Assembly (NCBI GenBank): GCA_022711755.1
Contig: JAKLEA010000034.1
Coordinates: 1-45,898 of the forward strand
Reading direction: 5' to 3'
Length of the DNA: 45,898 nt
From: Planctomycetota bacterium
Lineage (GTDB): Bacteria > Planctomycetota > Brocadiia > SM23-32 > JAKLEA01
Part shown: positions 1-9,444 of the stretch, piece by piece
Layout: each line of letters opens with the position of its first letter
How positions within the stretch are numbered: position 1 is the first letter of the stretch
The notes under the pieces: generated by a model
Told to the model about the DNA's origin: nothing
What the model saw: only the letters and a program-made list of their open reading frames with translations
Database searches by the model: none
Position numbers and translations under genes: made by a program

Positions 1-89
1 GCCCCTATATACTATCAATAAATCATTCATTGTCATAAGTATATGAGCATTAACCACTTAAAGTGGGTACGGGTCAGTCCTGAATCTCC

Positions 90-119
90 TTGACGCGGTC
101 CGTTCTTGTCTTTTATACT
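90..119 (+). promoter_or_regulatory. Candidate sigma70-type promoter
   Basis: TTGACG at 90-95 and TATACT at 114-119 are separated by 18 bp, each matching the consensus hexamer at five of six positions. Transcription would start near 126, leaving a leader of about 180 nt before the PEP-CTERM gene at 307. I saw no known riboswitch in that leader. Confidence 0.45.
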
Positions 120-306
120 TTCTATTATTCTTCCGGATTGTGCGCGCTGGAGACTAGGGGTCTACGAAACACACAGTATCGTATCGCTGACTTTGGGTTT
201 GGTGTGTTTCGCCGTCGCAACGGACTGGTTTTCCTTGCGCAGGGAAGCGCAGCGGAAGAAATCTAATAGGGCACGACCAAGGTCATTATGATGGGAGGTC
301 GCAAAA

Positions 307-1293
307 ATGCGTTTCCCGGAGGCGATCAGAAGGCTTCTGCCGCTACTGTGTGTCATGGTTTTGTGCGGCAGGCTCAGCAGCGATTGGTTGGTATCGTCAG
401 TCCCGACGACTAACGATGTCATTTCTTTATCCATGCATGGCGACATGATAGCCTGGGCTGAATCAGATTATTCAATTTACTATTGGGACGGCAGTTCCAC
501 GCACAAGGTGAATGGGATGACCGGCGACTATGTCGTCTGCCACAATGGCCAGATTGCCGCCCGATCCAACTATTTCTTCTGGGACATGATTCAATTCTGG
601 AATGGCAACAGCGTCACAAACGTGAAGATAATGAGCACTACGGACGCGGCACAGTTTGACTTGTACAATGGCGCGATTCTATACTACGAACCGGGGGATG
701 CAACCTTATGCAGATGGAAGAACGGGAATACCACCGTTCTTAGGACAGGAATTGCCGGTTGCAACAGTGTAGCCCTCTACGAAAGCACATATGCATGGAG
801 ATATGGCACCGTCTACTTCTTCGACGGCGCTCAAACACGTCCCGCCTCGGGTGGTTACGGCGCTAACCTGGATCTCTACGACGGGCAGATAGTCTCCAAC
901 AGGTACTGGAAAGACGACATCAGTGGCGAGAGTGGCTATGCCCTGGACTTCTGGCAGAAAACCGGGTGGCGCACAATTGACAACGACAATTCCACCGCGT
1001 CAGTATGCGAAGGATGCGTTGCCTACGCTAAGCGGGACGGAACAGTCAGGAACGACTATGAGATATATTTCTGGGACGGTTCAACCGTGACACAGGTGAC
1101 GGACAACCAAGTTGACGACACCTATCCTTGCCTATATATCAACAGTCCCGCTCAGATTGCATGGATAACAGGTGGAGGGGAAGGAATCTGCCTCGCGGTG
1201 CAGGTTGTTCCGGAACCGGGAGCCTGCCTGCTTCTTGCCTTCGGGCTGGCCGCTGCCGGGTACGGCAGACGAAGACGCATTACCGGCGGATAG
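307..1293 (+). CDS. PEP-CTERM-anchored exported beta-propeller-like protein
   Basis: This is a 328-residue secreted protein. An N-terminal signal peptide spans about residues 1-24 (MRFPEAIRRLLPLLCVMVLC). The body repeats blades with the pattern aromatic-W/F-D-G followed by T-x-V, for example YYWDGSSTHKV and YFWDGSTVTQV, suggesting a small beta-propeller of five or six blades. The C-terminus is a PEP-CTERM signal: V301-P-E-P304, a hydrophobic helix and an RRRR cluster. In known systems such signals are cut by exosortase (EpsH/XrtA) and the proteins go to the cell surface or extracellular matrix. No exosortase gene lies in this window, so it would have to act in trans. The start is supported by GGGAGG at 293-298, eight nt before the ATG. 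The exact role is unknown. Confidence 0.85.
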   Translation: MRFPEAIRRLLPLLCVMVLCGRLSSDWLVSSVPTTNDVISLSMHGDMIAWAESDYSIYYWDGSSTHKVNGMTGDYVVCHNGQIAARSNYFFWDMIQFWNGNSVTNVKIMSTTDAAQFDLYNGAILYYEPGDATLCRWKNGNTTVLRTGIAGCNSVALYESTYAWRYGTVYFFDGAQTRPASGGYGANLDLYDGQIVSNRYWKDDISGESGYALDFWQKTGWRTIDNDNSTASVCEGCVAYAKRDGTVRNDYEIYFWDGSTVTQVTDNQVDDTYPCLYINSPAQIAWITGGGEGICLAVQVVPEPGACLLLAFGLAAAGYGRRRRITGG

Positions 1294-1550
1294 GGAATAC
1301 GTTTCCAGATGCCCTCCACAACCAGGTAACGAATTCTGGAATTATGAATTATGAATTCTTGGGACACCATCCTTATCCCGCCGAAGCTTCCCGGCGTCTC
1401 CAGCCGTCATGCATCGTAGCTGACGCGGATTTTTGGGGCGCCGTATGCTTTCTGATCGTACATGATCTTGGCCACTCTCCTGCCCAATGCGTCGTACAAG
1501 TATTATTCAAGGAGCGGGAAGGCGGGGGCAGTATAGAAAACAGCGTGACA

Positions 1551-1572
1551 AGGGCGTGACAGCCCTCGTTTT
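1551..1572 (+). terminator. Weak candidate terminator for the PEP-CTERM gene
   Basis: AGGGC at 1551-1555 pairs with GCCCT at 1562-1566 around a 6-nt loop and is followed by CGTTTT. The stem is only 5 bp and lies about 260 bp after the stop codon, so the call is weak. Confidence 0.25.
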
Positions 1573-1794
1573 CCGCAGGTCAACGCGGGGAAGACGGCCA
1601 ATGGGGAAGATCGGCCAATTCCCGCCGCTGTAATGTCAGCTATTCAGTCGGCCCGCGCATTCGGTGTTCGAGCGCATGAATCAACAGCCGCGTGTGCAAA
1701 TCCTCAGACCTTCAGTCTTTCGGTTTAGCACACCTAACAACTCGAATAAATAACATCCCGGCATATCCGAACGTTCCCTATTCCGCAATGAAAC

Positions 1795-1824
1795 GAGCCG
1801 GCAACTGGTGAAGGTTGCCGGCTC
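1795..1824 (-). terminator. Strong hairpin downstream of the Gfo/Idh/MocA gene
   Basis: GAGCCGGCAAC at 1795-1805 and GTTGCCGGCTC at 1814-1824 form a perfect 11-bp stem with an 8-nt loop. It sits 38 bp past the stop codon of the minus-strand oxidoreductase. On the minus strand it is followed by GTTTCATT, a short T-rich tail, consistent with an intrinsic terminator. Confidence 0.7.
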
Positions 1825-1862
1825 GATTTGCAAACCTCTGTATGTCCCGGTGGGGGATGCAA

Positions 1863-2978
1863 CTACTTGATCACGACTTCCTTGCCTGCGTCGGCGGAGC
1901 GATATACTCCGTCGAGCATCTTCTGAACGTTCAGTCCGGCCTCTCCTGGAGCGCACAGCGGCGTGCCCTTCGTGCAGGCGTCCACCCAGTTGCGCAACTT
2001 GATGTTGAACAGCGAATCGAAGTCCGCCGAGCTTCCCAGGTAGGTGGGGGTGATGTTGACCATTGTGTCGTTCTGATCGGTGAAGATTCCGGGGGGGTCC
2101 CACTGCCCGCCGCCCTTGGCGCCCATGAAACTGAAGCCCCAGTAATCATGGTCAATGTGAGCCACGAAACTGGCCTCGATCTGGAGGATCGCGCCGTTGT
2201 CAAAACGGATCTGGCCGATGGCCAGGTCTTCCACCGTGTAGGTCTTGTAATTCCAACCCGGCCACGGGCTGACGACCTTCGACGGCTTGTTGCCCATGTA
2301 GGTCCAGATGTTTCCGGACGCGGCTACGGGCTTCGGAGCGCCCATGAAATCGTGGGCCATTTCGATGCAATGCACGCCGATGTCAATCATGGGGCCGCCG
2401 CCTTGCTTGTCCTTCTCGCCGAACACTCCCCAGTTCGGGATGCCCCGGCGGCGCAGCGCCAGGCACTTCACGAACATGATGTCGCCGAATGCGCCGTTGT
2501 CGCGGGCGCGCTTCAGATACATGGAATTCGGGTGATAGCGGTACTGGAACCCGACGGCCAGCTTCTTCTTGTTCTTCTTCGCCGCGGCGATCATCTTCTC
2601 GCATTGGGCTGGATTCATGGCCATCGGCTTCTCGCAGATTACGTGGGCGCCGCTGTTCAGCGCGTCCACCGTCGGATCGCAGTGAACGCCATTGGGCGTG
2701 CACACGCTGACTCCGTCGGGCTTGATTTCCTTCAGCATTTTCTTCCAGTCTTTATAGACGGCGGAAATGCCCCAAGCCTTCTCGAAATGCTTAAGTCTGT
2801 CCGGGACGATGTCTACTCCGGCTACAACCTCCACGTCCGACATCTTCCGAAACGCGGCCATGTGGGTCTGGCAAATGCCGCCACAACCGATGAACGCGAT
2901 GCGGAACTTCTTGCCTTCATGCTTCTTCTCCGGCCCGGCGATTGCCAGCGACTGCGTGCCGACGCTCTTGTCTGCCAT
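1863..2978 (-). CDS. Gfo/Idh/MocA-family NAD(P)-dependent oxidoreductase
   Basis: This 371-residue protein has an N-terminal Rossmann fold with the nucleotide-binding motif IAFIGCGGICQTH at about residues 26-38. The family signature C-E-K-P-M-A-M-N supplies the usual catalytic Lys. The C-terminal alpha/beta domain is of GFO_IDH_MocA_C type, with the motif GVHCIEMAHDFMG. Members oxidise or isomerise sugars and inositols using NAD(P); the substrate cannot be read from sequence. The open frame runs 47 codons further upstream, but the ATG at 2978 is preceded by GAGGG and immediately precedes a normal N-terminus, so I place the start there. There is no signal peptide, so it is probably cytoplasmic. 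It stands alone, divergent from galE, with a strong hairpin behind it. Confidence 0.92.
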   Translation of the reverse strand: MADKSVGTQSLAIAGPEKKHEGKKFRIAFIGCGGICQTHMAAFRKMSDVEVVAGVDIVPDRLKHFEKAWGISAVYKDWKKMLKEIKPDGVSVCTPNGVHCDPTVDALNSGAHVICEKPMAMNPAQCEKMIAAAKKNKKKLAVGFQYRYHPNSMYLKRARDNGAFGDIMFVKCLALRRRGIPNWGVFGEKDKQGGGPMIDIGVHCIEMAHDFMGAPKPVAASGNIWTYMGNKPSKVVSPWPGWNYKTYTVEDLAIGQIRFDNGAILQIEASFVAHIDHDYWGFSFMGAKGGGQWDPPGIFTDQNDTMVNITPTYLGSSADFDSLFNIKLRNWVDACTKGTPLCAPGEAGLNVQKMLDGVYRSADAGKEVVIK

Positions 2979-3398
2979 GGTTCGTTTACCCTCAATCTGG
3001 ACGCCCGTGAGGCGCCAATGCCCTTGCCCGTAGCGAGAATCCGATCCCTTTCTGGACAATCCGTTAAGGGCGCGCTGCGGGGCGACTGTCGCCTCCGTGG
3101 AAGCGGCAAACCGCTGCAAAAAAGGTACATACGAGTCCTGGCATTGTCAACGGGTTTTTCGGCGCGGCGTGGCGCAGTGGGAACAGGTCAGTCAACGGTG
3201 GCAGGAATCCTCCGGTGAAGGCGCGTATACCGCGCCACGTTTTTCAATCGCGCAGCCGTCGCGTCAACCTTCCTTCGCAAGTCGTTGAAGGATCACAAGG
3301 TTCCCCTCAAATTCCTTGCATTCCAAACCCGCGTTATGGCAACATAGGCCGCGTTTCGTCCGTCCCTCTTTCCCCGTCCCTGTGGAATCCTGTCTACC
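2979..3398. other. Divergent intergenic region between the oxidoreductase gene and galE
   Basis: About 420 bp hold the leftward leader of the oxidoreductase gene and the upstream region of galE. Apart from the leftward promoter candidate at 3122-3150 I found no convincing promoter for galE and no gene. Confidence 0.4.
3122..3150 (-). promoter_or_regulatory. Candidate promoter for the oxidoreductase gene
   Basis: Reading the minus strand, a perfect TTGACA at 3150-3145 is followed after 17 bp by TACCTT at 3127-3122, a weak -10 element. It implies a leader of about 140 nt. The -35 hexamer is the main support. Confidence 0.35.
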
Positions 3399-4391
3399 GT
3401 GAAAAACAAGAAAATACTCATGGTGGGAGGCGCCGGCTACATCGGCTCCCACTGCGTCAAATACATGCGCCGCAACGGCTACGACGCGACCGTAATGGAC
3501 AATTTCAGCACGGGCCACGCTGAGTCAATAAAGGGCGTCTCCCTTGTACAGGCAGACTTGCGCATCCGCGAGGACTGCCGCAGGGCGCTCGCAACAGGCC
3601 CTTACGACGCGGTCTTCCACTTCGCGGCCTTCTGCGCCATCGGCGAATCAGTCAAGGAACCGGCGAAATACTACGAAAACAACGTTGTCGGGACATTCTA
3701 CCTGCTGGATGAGATGCGGAAGGCCGGCGTCAGCCGCTTCATCTTCTCCTCGACATGCGCGACTTTCGGCGTCCCGGAGAGGATCCCGATTGACGAGGGG
3801 CAGCGCCAGTGGCCCGTTAATCCCTACGGATGGACCAAGCTGGACGTTGAGATCATGCTGGAACACTTCCGGCAGGCATACGGATTGAGTTACTCGATAC
3901 TGCGCTACTTCAACGCCGCCGGCGCCGACCCGGAAGGCGAACTGGGCGAGGAGCATCCCCAGGAAGGCCACCTGATCCCATGCGTGATCTTCAAGGCCCT
4001 CGGACGCCGCAAGAGCCTGACTATTTTCGGCAACGACTACCCCACACCGGATGGGACCTGCGTAAGGGACTACATCCACGTCATGGACCTCGCCGAAGCG
4101 CACAGGCTGGCGATGGAGCGCATGTCGCCCGGCAGCGGCGACGCCTTCCACCTGGGCAACGGCAACGGATATTCCAATCTGGAAGTGATCAGATGCGTCG
4201 AGAGTATTTCAGGCGCGAAGGTGGATTTTGAATATGGTCCGCGAAGGGAAGGCGATCCCCCCCTGCTTATCGGCGACAGCAGTCGCGCAAACGAAATCCT
4301 GGGCTGGAAACCCAAGTACCCCGAACTGGAAACCATAGTCAAAACGGCGTACGATTGGCACAGCAAACATCCGAAGGGATATAAGAGTTGA
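3399..4391 (+). CDS. galE: UDP-glucose 4-epimerase
   Basis: This 330-residue extended short-chain dehydrogenase/reductase interconverts UDP-glucose and UDP-galactose using bound NAD in the cytoplasm, supplying galactose for glycan synthesis or the Leloir pathway. The N-terminal Rossmann motif is GGAGYIGS at residues 10-17. The catalytic segment shows FSSTCATFG and Y143-x-x-x-K147 (in NPYGWTKLD), and RYFNAAGADP is typical of GalE. Length is normal for the family. The start is GTG at 3399; the next in-frame ATG (3420) would cut into the first strand of the Rossmann fold, so GTG is preferred despite only a weak GGAA upstream. It is convergent with the large exported protein, 43 bp apart. Confidence 0.93.
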   Translation: MKNKKILMVGGAGYIGSHCVKYMRRNGYDATVMDNFSTGHAESIKGVSLVQADLRIREDCRRALATGPYDAVFHFAAFCAIGESVKEPAKYYENNVVGTFYLLDEMRKAGVSRFIFSSTCATFGVPERIPIDEGQRQWPVNPYGWTKLDVEIMLEHFRQAYGLSYSILRYFNAAGADPEGELGEEHPQEGHLIPCVIFKALGRRKSLTIFGNDYPTPDGTCVRDYIHVMDLAEAHRLAMERMSPGSGDAFHLGNGNGYSNLEVIRCVESISGAKVDFEYGPRREGDPPLLIGDSSRANEILGWKPKYPELETIVKTAYDWHSKHPKGYKS

Positions 4392-4434
4392 TAGCAACGG
4401 TATCACGGTACGACAATCCAGACATCCACTAATG

Positions 4435-7400
4435 TTATTGCCTCCCCCCCATGCACACCACCCTTCCGTCCATCGTCGTGAAACATATCCTGTTCTCGAC
4501 TGCCGCCATGCTGTCCCACGCCGGCGGAGAATCAAGCTTATAACGGGCGCATTCTGTCCCGTCCTTCTTTGACAGGACAATCAGCATCCCCCCGCGAAGT
4601 CCGCTGAAAGCATCGTCCTGCTTCACGAGTTCCTTCATGGTTGCCGGATCATGGCAGGCCCGGTAGGCTGCTTCCTCGTCGAGCGTGCTTGGCGGCCCGG
4701 CGACGAACAACCTGTCACCCGCCATAACCATCGCCCTGACGTGTATGGGAAAGTCCAACGACCATCGTGGCCTGAACGCCTTTGCGATTCCCGGAATGCC
4801 CGCCGATCCGGACGCCTTCCCGCCGTCGAATTCCATCCCGCCGCCGAATTTGCCCTCTGTGGCCTTCGCTCCGCAACCGCCGTGATTGCCGTTGCCTGAC
4901 TCATCCCTTGCGTCTCCAGCGTCGAAAGAAAAATAAAGCGCAAGACCGTCCCTGTTCAAGGTTTCAGGCTTTCCCGTCGCGTGTTTCGCCAATTCGTCTT
5001 CAGGCAATGTCCGGTGATAGACCCGAATCTCATCAATGATCCCGATGAATCGCGGGGCTTCGGCATATTCACCGACAAGACTTCCCTTTTCCCATCCGAT
5101 CTCCATCGAATCGGCAGGATCGGCCATGATCATCCCATGTGACTCGGCGATCCCGTCCGTTTTCCCATCCACGAAAACCTTGAGCTTCCCATCCGCCGTC
5201 AACTCCCCGGCAACATGCGCCCAGCGTCCAGTAACCTCCTTATCAGACTTTACGGTCATAAGCGAACCGGCAATTCGGACAAGAAATTCCGGCTTTCCCT
5301 TCTTCAGCATCAGGCAGTAACCGTGCGATACGCCCCCACGCGCGATGATCACGCCGTCCGGCCCATTCGCGTTTATCCATGCCTCAACCGTCAATGGTTT
5401 GTCTGCGGGATTGAGACTGTCGCTCTTGGCAACCGCGATCTCAGACGCTGCGGCAGACGGTCCGCCCTCCATCTGCGGCGCGTTATCGGCGCCGAACATA
5501 TGGCAGGCCAGAGGCACGGTCCACTGGAAATACTGCGGCTTGCGTCCGTAACCGTAGACGGACTTTTCATCGTAAGCAAGTATCCACCCCGCGGGTGTAT
5601 ATCGCCCGGCGTTGGCCCACCAGTTGCATCCCTGTGAATAACGTCTGCCGTACAGCCAGTACGACCTGTGAAACCACGAATCGTCCAGGAACCCGATGGG
5701 ACAAAACAGGTGGCGATCTTCACCGGCCTGATCCGAAGCGCGGGCCACAGGCTCCTTCATGACCAGGTCTTCCGCCACGCGCTCTCCGGAAAGATGGAAA
5801 CGCTGCGAACGCATGTAGACGAACTTTCCGTCGCTTGACAAGACGTCGGGAAGCGCCGTCGGCATATTGAGAACGTCCACTCTGGACTGAAGGTTCTTGC
5901 CGGTTTCCTGATCGCGCTCATCGTAGACGTGTTCGGACAGCAACTCGCCCGAAACCGGATCGAGCCGGATCATGCGCAGACCCCCGTCCAGAAACATGGA
6001 ACGTCCGGCGACGCAGTAGAGAACGTCGCGTCCCGCATTCGGATCACTCTGAATCAGGACGCTCCCGCTTACCGGCCACACGGACTCAACCTGCTCATAC
6101 GCCACAAGACGCCGCTCGCATGGCGCCGCGCTGAAACGCCAGACCATCGCGCCATCCGAAACGCGAAGGCAGTAGACCCAGCCGTCCGCCGAACCGAAGA
6201 TCGCCCTGCCCCGATAAAGCGCGGGCGGAGAATCAATTCTCCCCCCGGCGACAAAACTCCAGACAATCCCGCCGGTTTCCGCGTCAATGGCGTAAAGCGC
6301 ATGCGAGTCCTTCGATGCTACGAAAATTTTGCCTTCGGCAATGACAACACCTGACAATATACCTCCCAACTTCGCTTCCCAATGTGGTGAAAGTTGAGCC
6401 GGAATGGATGCTGCCGTGAAACCGCTGCGCCCCGGATCGTGGCGATAGTTCGGCCATGTCCGGACGGGATCATAAGGCGGTGTAATCTCTGTTTTCGGAT
6501 CATTGTAAGCTGGGCCTTTTTCCAGACGCTCCGCCGCAGATTTCATCACGAGTCGCGCATCTTCTGCGGATTCCGACGCCAGCGCGTTGAAACCGAAGAG
6601 CTTGGCCTCCAGGTAACAGGCGCAACTGTGCGGCGGCGCGTAGACCAGCCCGTTGCATGGCATGATCCCGTAGACGCACCCCCCGCGCACCCAGTGGTTC
6701 GTATTCCAGCTTTCATTCGCGTAATCAACGAACTCGATGCCGGTGCGCGAAGGCAGCAGATACTTCTCAGTCGCCTTGCTGCGATAACAGCGATGGTGGA
6801 ACCAATAGGCGTCAACATCGGGAGCGAAGCTCTTTTTCACCTCCCCGGTCGCCAGGTCCAATCCCTTGAAAACGCCCGTGTTCTTCCCATTCGCAATGTC
6901 CCCGGACCAGACAAGCCCGTTGATGATCATAAGGTCTTCCTGGGAAGCGTGGCCGGAGTGCGGATGGTCTGCGGTCCATAATTTCGCCCCCGTATCCGCC
7001 TTCAGAGCCGTCATCTTACGGTCTCCACCCGTGAAGACCAGGACGCCTTTGTAGGTAATCAGGTTCGGCCCGAAACTCCGAGCAATGGTTCCCCTTCTGC
7101 TGACCGGCTCGGACTCCCATATCTGCTTTCCAGATTGCCGATCAAGCGCGCGGACACGGTCCCCGTCATGGAAATATACCCGCAACTCGTCCGCGCAAAG
7201 CGTCATCGGAGCTACGCTCGACGTATGCGACCAAATCGGCTCTCCGGACTCGGCGCTCACCGCCATTATCCGCCGCGGTTTCTCGTCCCAAAGCCAGCCT
7301 TTTCCGGCTCGCTGCGTATCCTTCCAGGTCTCAGAGCGATCAGGCTGAAAAGGCTCATCCGGTATCGGCTCCGGGCAGACAAGCAGGAAAAGCGTCCCTT

Positions 7401-8361
7401 GAGAGCAGATGATTTCCTCGGTTCCCAGGGTGTTCTCTACGGTCCTGATCGTTTCGCCCGTCGCCGCGTCAAGGATTTCCGTCGGAGCGCGAAGTCCGAG
7501 CGTCGCATACACCCTGTCCCCGACCGCGACAAGACGCCTTGTCAGTTGCGTCGGCCCACTCTTCAGCGGCCAGAGTTGGAAATACCACTCCGGAATATCG
7601 CGCGTCCATAATGGCGTTCCATTGAAGGCGTCCCTCGCCTCCAGCTTCCATTTTGACGGCAAGATGACGGACGCGCGCGAACCCTCATCCATGATGTAGA
7701 ATACACGCCCTTGCGCGGAAACCAGCGCGCTCATGCTGGCCATGCGGTCGTGATGACGCGACCATCGCGGGCTGCCCACCCATTGCAGCTTTGACGGCGG
7801 GCCGACGACTGAATCGCGGGCCACGGGATTCCCGTCCGCGTCATGCAGATAATGCGTCCACTCGTCAATCTCCGGCGGGCGCGGCTTCACGGTCTTCGCC
7901 CACTTTCCCCCATTCCGGATCATTGCCACCCCATCCGGAACAAGAACGCGCATCGCCTCGTCCATCGTCACCCCGCCCAGACTCTCGGCCACAAGCAGGT
8001 TGACCATGTTATTGACGTAAGGGAGGCGCTCCCCGGCCAACCTGTCAACCGAGACCGGTCCGCAGACGCCCAGCGAGAGAAGGCGTTTCCTGGCGCGATC
8101 AACATTCACATGGTCGGCATCAAGGCCCTGAACCAGGAAACGCTTATTAACCCGCAGCGCGGCAGTTAGCGTTCCATCGCCGCAACCCAGATGGACAATA
8201 AACCCGCCCTTGACGCCGGATTCAGCGACTATCCCCCCAGCCTCATCCGCCGGCCCTGCCCATGCCGGGAAAGAACATTTGACCATTGATAAAAACAGAA
8301 TGGGAATCAGCGCGGTGAATCCTGCGCGAAATCGCGCATTGATGCATATTCGCTCAGTCAC
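4435..8361 (-). CDS. Exported methyltransferase-fold / PQQ-like propeller / LamG fusion protein
   Basis: This protein of about 1308 residues starts with a signal peptide ending near AWA (about residue 36). It is followed by a class I SAM-methyltransferase-like domain (HLGCGDGTL near residue 58, then GLDAD). A linker containing PPEIDEWTHYLHDADGNP leads into a long PQQ-like/BamB-type beta-propeller region, with blades such as L-x-A-x-D-x-x-T-G-x-x-x-W, from about 200 to 950. A LamG/concanavalin-like domain (LTVEAWIN to DEIRVYHRTL) covers about 990-1115, and a last propeller-like stretch closes the protein. The upstream GTG at 8370 abuts GGGAGG, whereas the GTG at 8361 has eight nt spacing from it (8375-8370), so I choose 8361. 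The architecture suggests a periplasmic or surface protein; a SAM-dependent reaction outside the cytoplasm is unlikely, so the methyltransferase fold may be non-catalytic. Function unknown. Confidence 0.88.
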   Translation of the reverse strand: MTERICINARFRAGFTALIPILFLSMVKCSFPAWAGPADEAGGIVAESGVKGGFIVHLGCGDGTLTAALRVNKRFLVQGLDADHVNVDRARKRLLSLGVCGPVSVDRLAGERLPYVNNMVNLLVAESLGGVTMDEAMRVLVPDGVAMIRNGGKWAKTVKPRPPEIDEWTHYLHDADGNPVARDSVVGPPSKLQWVGSPRWSRHHDRMASMSALVSAQGRVFYIMDEGSRASVILPSKWKLEARDAFNGTPLWTRDIPEWYFQLWPLKSGPTQLTRRLVAVGDRVYATLGLRAPTEILDAATGETIRTVENTLGTEEIICSQGTLFLLVCPEPIPDEPFQPDRSETWKDTQRAGKGWLWDEKPRRIMAVSAESGEPIWSHTSSVAPMTLCADELRVYFHDGDRVRALDRQSGKQIWESEPVSRRGTIARSFGPNLITYKGVLVFTGGDRKMTALKADTGAKLWTADHPHSGHASQEDLMIINGLVWSGDIANGKNTGVFKGLDLATGEVKKSFAPDVDAYWFHHRCYRSKATEKYLLPSRTGIEFVDYANESWNTNHWVRGGCVYGIMPCNGLVYAPPHSCACYLEAKLFGFNALASESAEDARLVMKSAAERLEKGPAYNDPKTEITPPYDPVRTWPNYRHDPGRSGFTAASIPAQLSPHWEAKLGGILSGVVIAEGKIFVASKDSHALYAIDAETGGIVWSFVAGGRIDSPPALYRGRAIFGSADGWVYCLRVSDGAMVWRFSAAPCERRLVAYEQVESVWPVSGSVLIQSDPNAGRDVLYCVAGRSMFLDGGLRMIRLDPVSGELLSEHVYDERDQETGKNLQSRVDVLNMPTALPDVLSSDGKFVYMRSQRFHLSGERVAEDLVMKEPVARASDQAGEDRHLFCPIGFLDDSWFHRSYWLYGRRYSQGCNWWANAGRYTPAGWILAYDEKSVYGYGRKPQYFQWTVPLACHMFGADNAPQMEGGPSAAASEIAVAKSDSLNPADKPLTVEAWINANGPDGVIIARGGVSHGYCLMLKKGKPEFLVRIAGSLMTVKSDKEVTGRWAHVAGELTADGKLKVFVDGKTDGIAESHGMIMADPADSMEIGWEKGSLVGEYAEAPRFIGIIDEIRVYHRTLPEDELAKHATGKPETLNRDGLALYFSFDAGDARDESGNGNHGGCGAKATEGKFGGGMEFDGGKASGSAGIPGIAKAFRPRWSLDFPIHVRAMVMAGDRLFVAGPPSTLDEEAAYRACHDPATMKELVKQDDAFSGLRGGMLIVLSKKDGTECARYKLDSPPAWDSMAAVENRICFTTMDGRVVCMGGRQ

Positions 8362-8474
8362 TTGAGCCACCTCCCATTAAACCGACAAATCTGTTCGCCG
8401 CCGGACATATTCATAGTTTATCCTTTCCCCCATTTCATTGCACTTCAAACAGCCTTCCCGATGACAACATGCAT

Positions 8475-8503
8475 TTGACTATTACGACGCGGAAAGGTAT
8501 TTT
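8475..8503 (+). promoter_or_regulatory. Candidate promoter giving a leaderless mRNA
   Basis: TTGACT at 8475-8480 and TATTTT at 8498-8503 are separated by exactly 17 bp. The predicted start near 8509-8510 coincides with the ATG at 8509, so the transcript may have essentially no leader. Confidence 0.45.
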
Positions 8504-8508
8504 AAGTC

Positions 8509-9264
8509 ATGCAATATGAGGCAATCTGCTTCGGCCTTCTGCGACGATTCAACTACGGACAGACAGACATTACGAAAATGTTCAGCGGGAAAATGGCTTT
8601 TCAAAAAACATCCGGAACACGCGGCGGAAGCGAATTCGGCCTGATCCTGATCGTTGTAGTCATTGCCGTTGTCATCTTCTTTTCAATGAGCGGCAGCGAG
8701 CGTTACCTCAAGCTCGTCGCGCCGGCTAGAACCGTCTACGTCAAGATTGAGGACAAACAGGCCAGAACCGCTGATAGCATCGAAGGCCTGAAAGAAGCCA
8801 CTCCGGTCGGATACGTGCAGGGCGAGCGTTACCTCCAGTTCCCCACAATCAAGCTTGTCGCCGCTGAAGATAATCTTCCCGGCCCGATCAAATCCATCAA
8901 TGCGGATATCATCCCCTACCTCGGCGGTTCGAGCGCCAACGTCCGGATATCTGCCGAAGTCAAGGCTGAAGACGGCTCCGTCTGGACGTTCTTGGCGAAT
9001 AATAATGTCACCTATGGCAAAGACCCAAAATCAGCCCCGCGGATTGACGTTACAGGCCTTGACAAGGTCGCAATATCCCTTCAGCCCAAAGCGGCGCAGG
9101 GAAGATCAATCGGGATAGCGCTCGCCGCCGTCCTGGGGGAACTGTCCCTCTCCGACATACGCAAGGACGGCAAGAGCCTTGAGGCGGAAGTAAAAGTCAT
9201 TGACGCCGACGGCAAGACCGTCGGAAAAATCCGCAAGCGGCTTGACGGCTTCGGGTTCAGTTGA
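8509..9264 (+). CDS. Hypothetical single-pass membrane protein
   Basis: A 251-residue protein I do not recognise. One hydrophobic segment (FGLILIVVVIAVVIFFSM, about residues 43-60) follows a polar N-terminus. The remaining roughly 190 residues look like two beta-rich domains, with hydrophobic/charged alternation such as VRISAEVKAEDGSVWTF, and would face outward if the N-terminus stays inside. There are no Cys pairs or catalytic motifs. The start could be the ATG at 8509 (matching the predicted transcription start) or in-frame ATGs at 8578 and 8593, all before the membrane segment. It stands alone, divergent from the giant exported protein upstream. Confidence 0.7.
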   Translation: MQYEAICFGLLRRFNYGQTDITKMFSGKMAFQKTSGTRGGSEFGLILIVVVIAVVIFFSMSGSERYLKLVAPARTVYVKIEDKQARTADSIEGLKEATPVGYVQGERYLQFPTIKLVAAEDNLPGPIKSINADIIPYLGGSSANVRISAEVKAEDGSVWTFLANNNVTYGKDPKSAPRIDVTGLDKVAISLQPKAAQGRSIGIALAAVLGELSLSDIRKDGKSLEAEVKVIDADGKTVGKIRKRLDGFGFS

Positions 9265-9444
9265 AGCGGCCCTAGCTGCTCCGTGCGAGTGGCATCCAGC
9301 GGAAATTATCAGGTCGAGGCAAGCGTTGACGCCGGTCCTCTCGGCGGTCTTATCACGGAAAAGGCTCCCGTCATCGTCCCGTAGCAGGAAAGTGCGGACA
9401 TGAGATCGTCCGCATCGGCGCAAATCGCCCGCCCGCCGATATAA

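Larger units (their letters stand above)
1294..1862. other. Intergenic region, no gene recognised
   Basis: About 570 bp lie between the PEP-CTERM gene and the oxidoreductase. I see an imperfect tandem duplication of GGGGAAGA(T)CGGCCAAT at 1587-1602 and 1603-1619, and short GAATTAT repeats around 1340-1357. Two hairpins are listed separately. Open frames here lack a ribosome-binding site and recognisable protein character. Confidence 0.5.

Noticed and set aside
106..291. 61-codon open frame before the PEP-CTERM gene
   Set aside because: No ribosome site or recognisable features; it lies in the predicted long leader.
1815..3218. 467-codon plus-strand open frame
   Set aside because: It is antisense to the clear Gfo/Idh/MocA oxidoreductase, which has family motifs and a ribosome site; the translated plus-strand product has no domain character.
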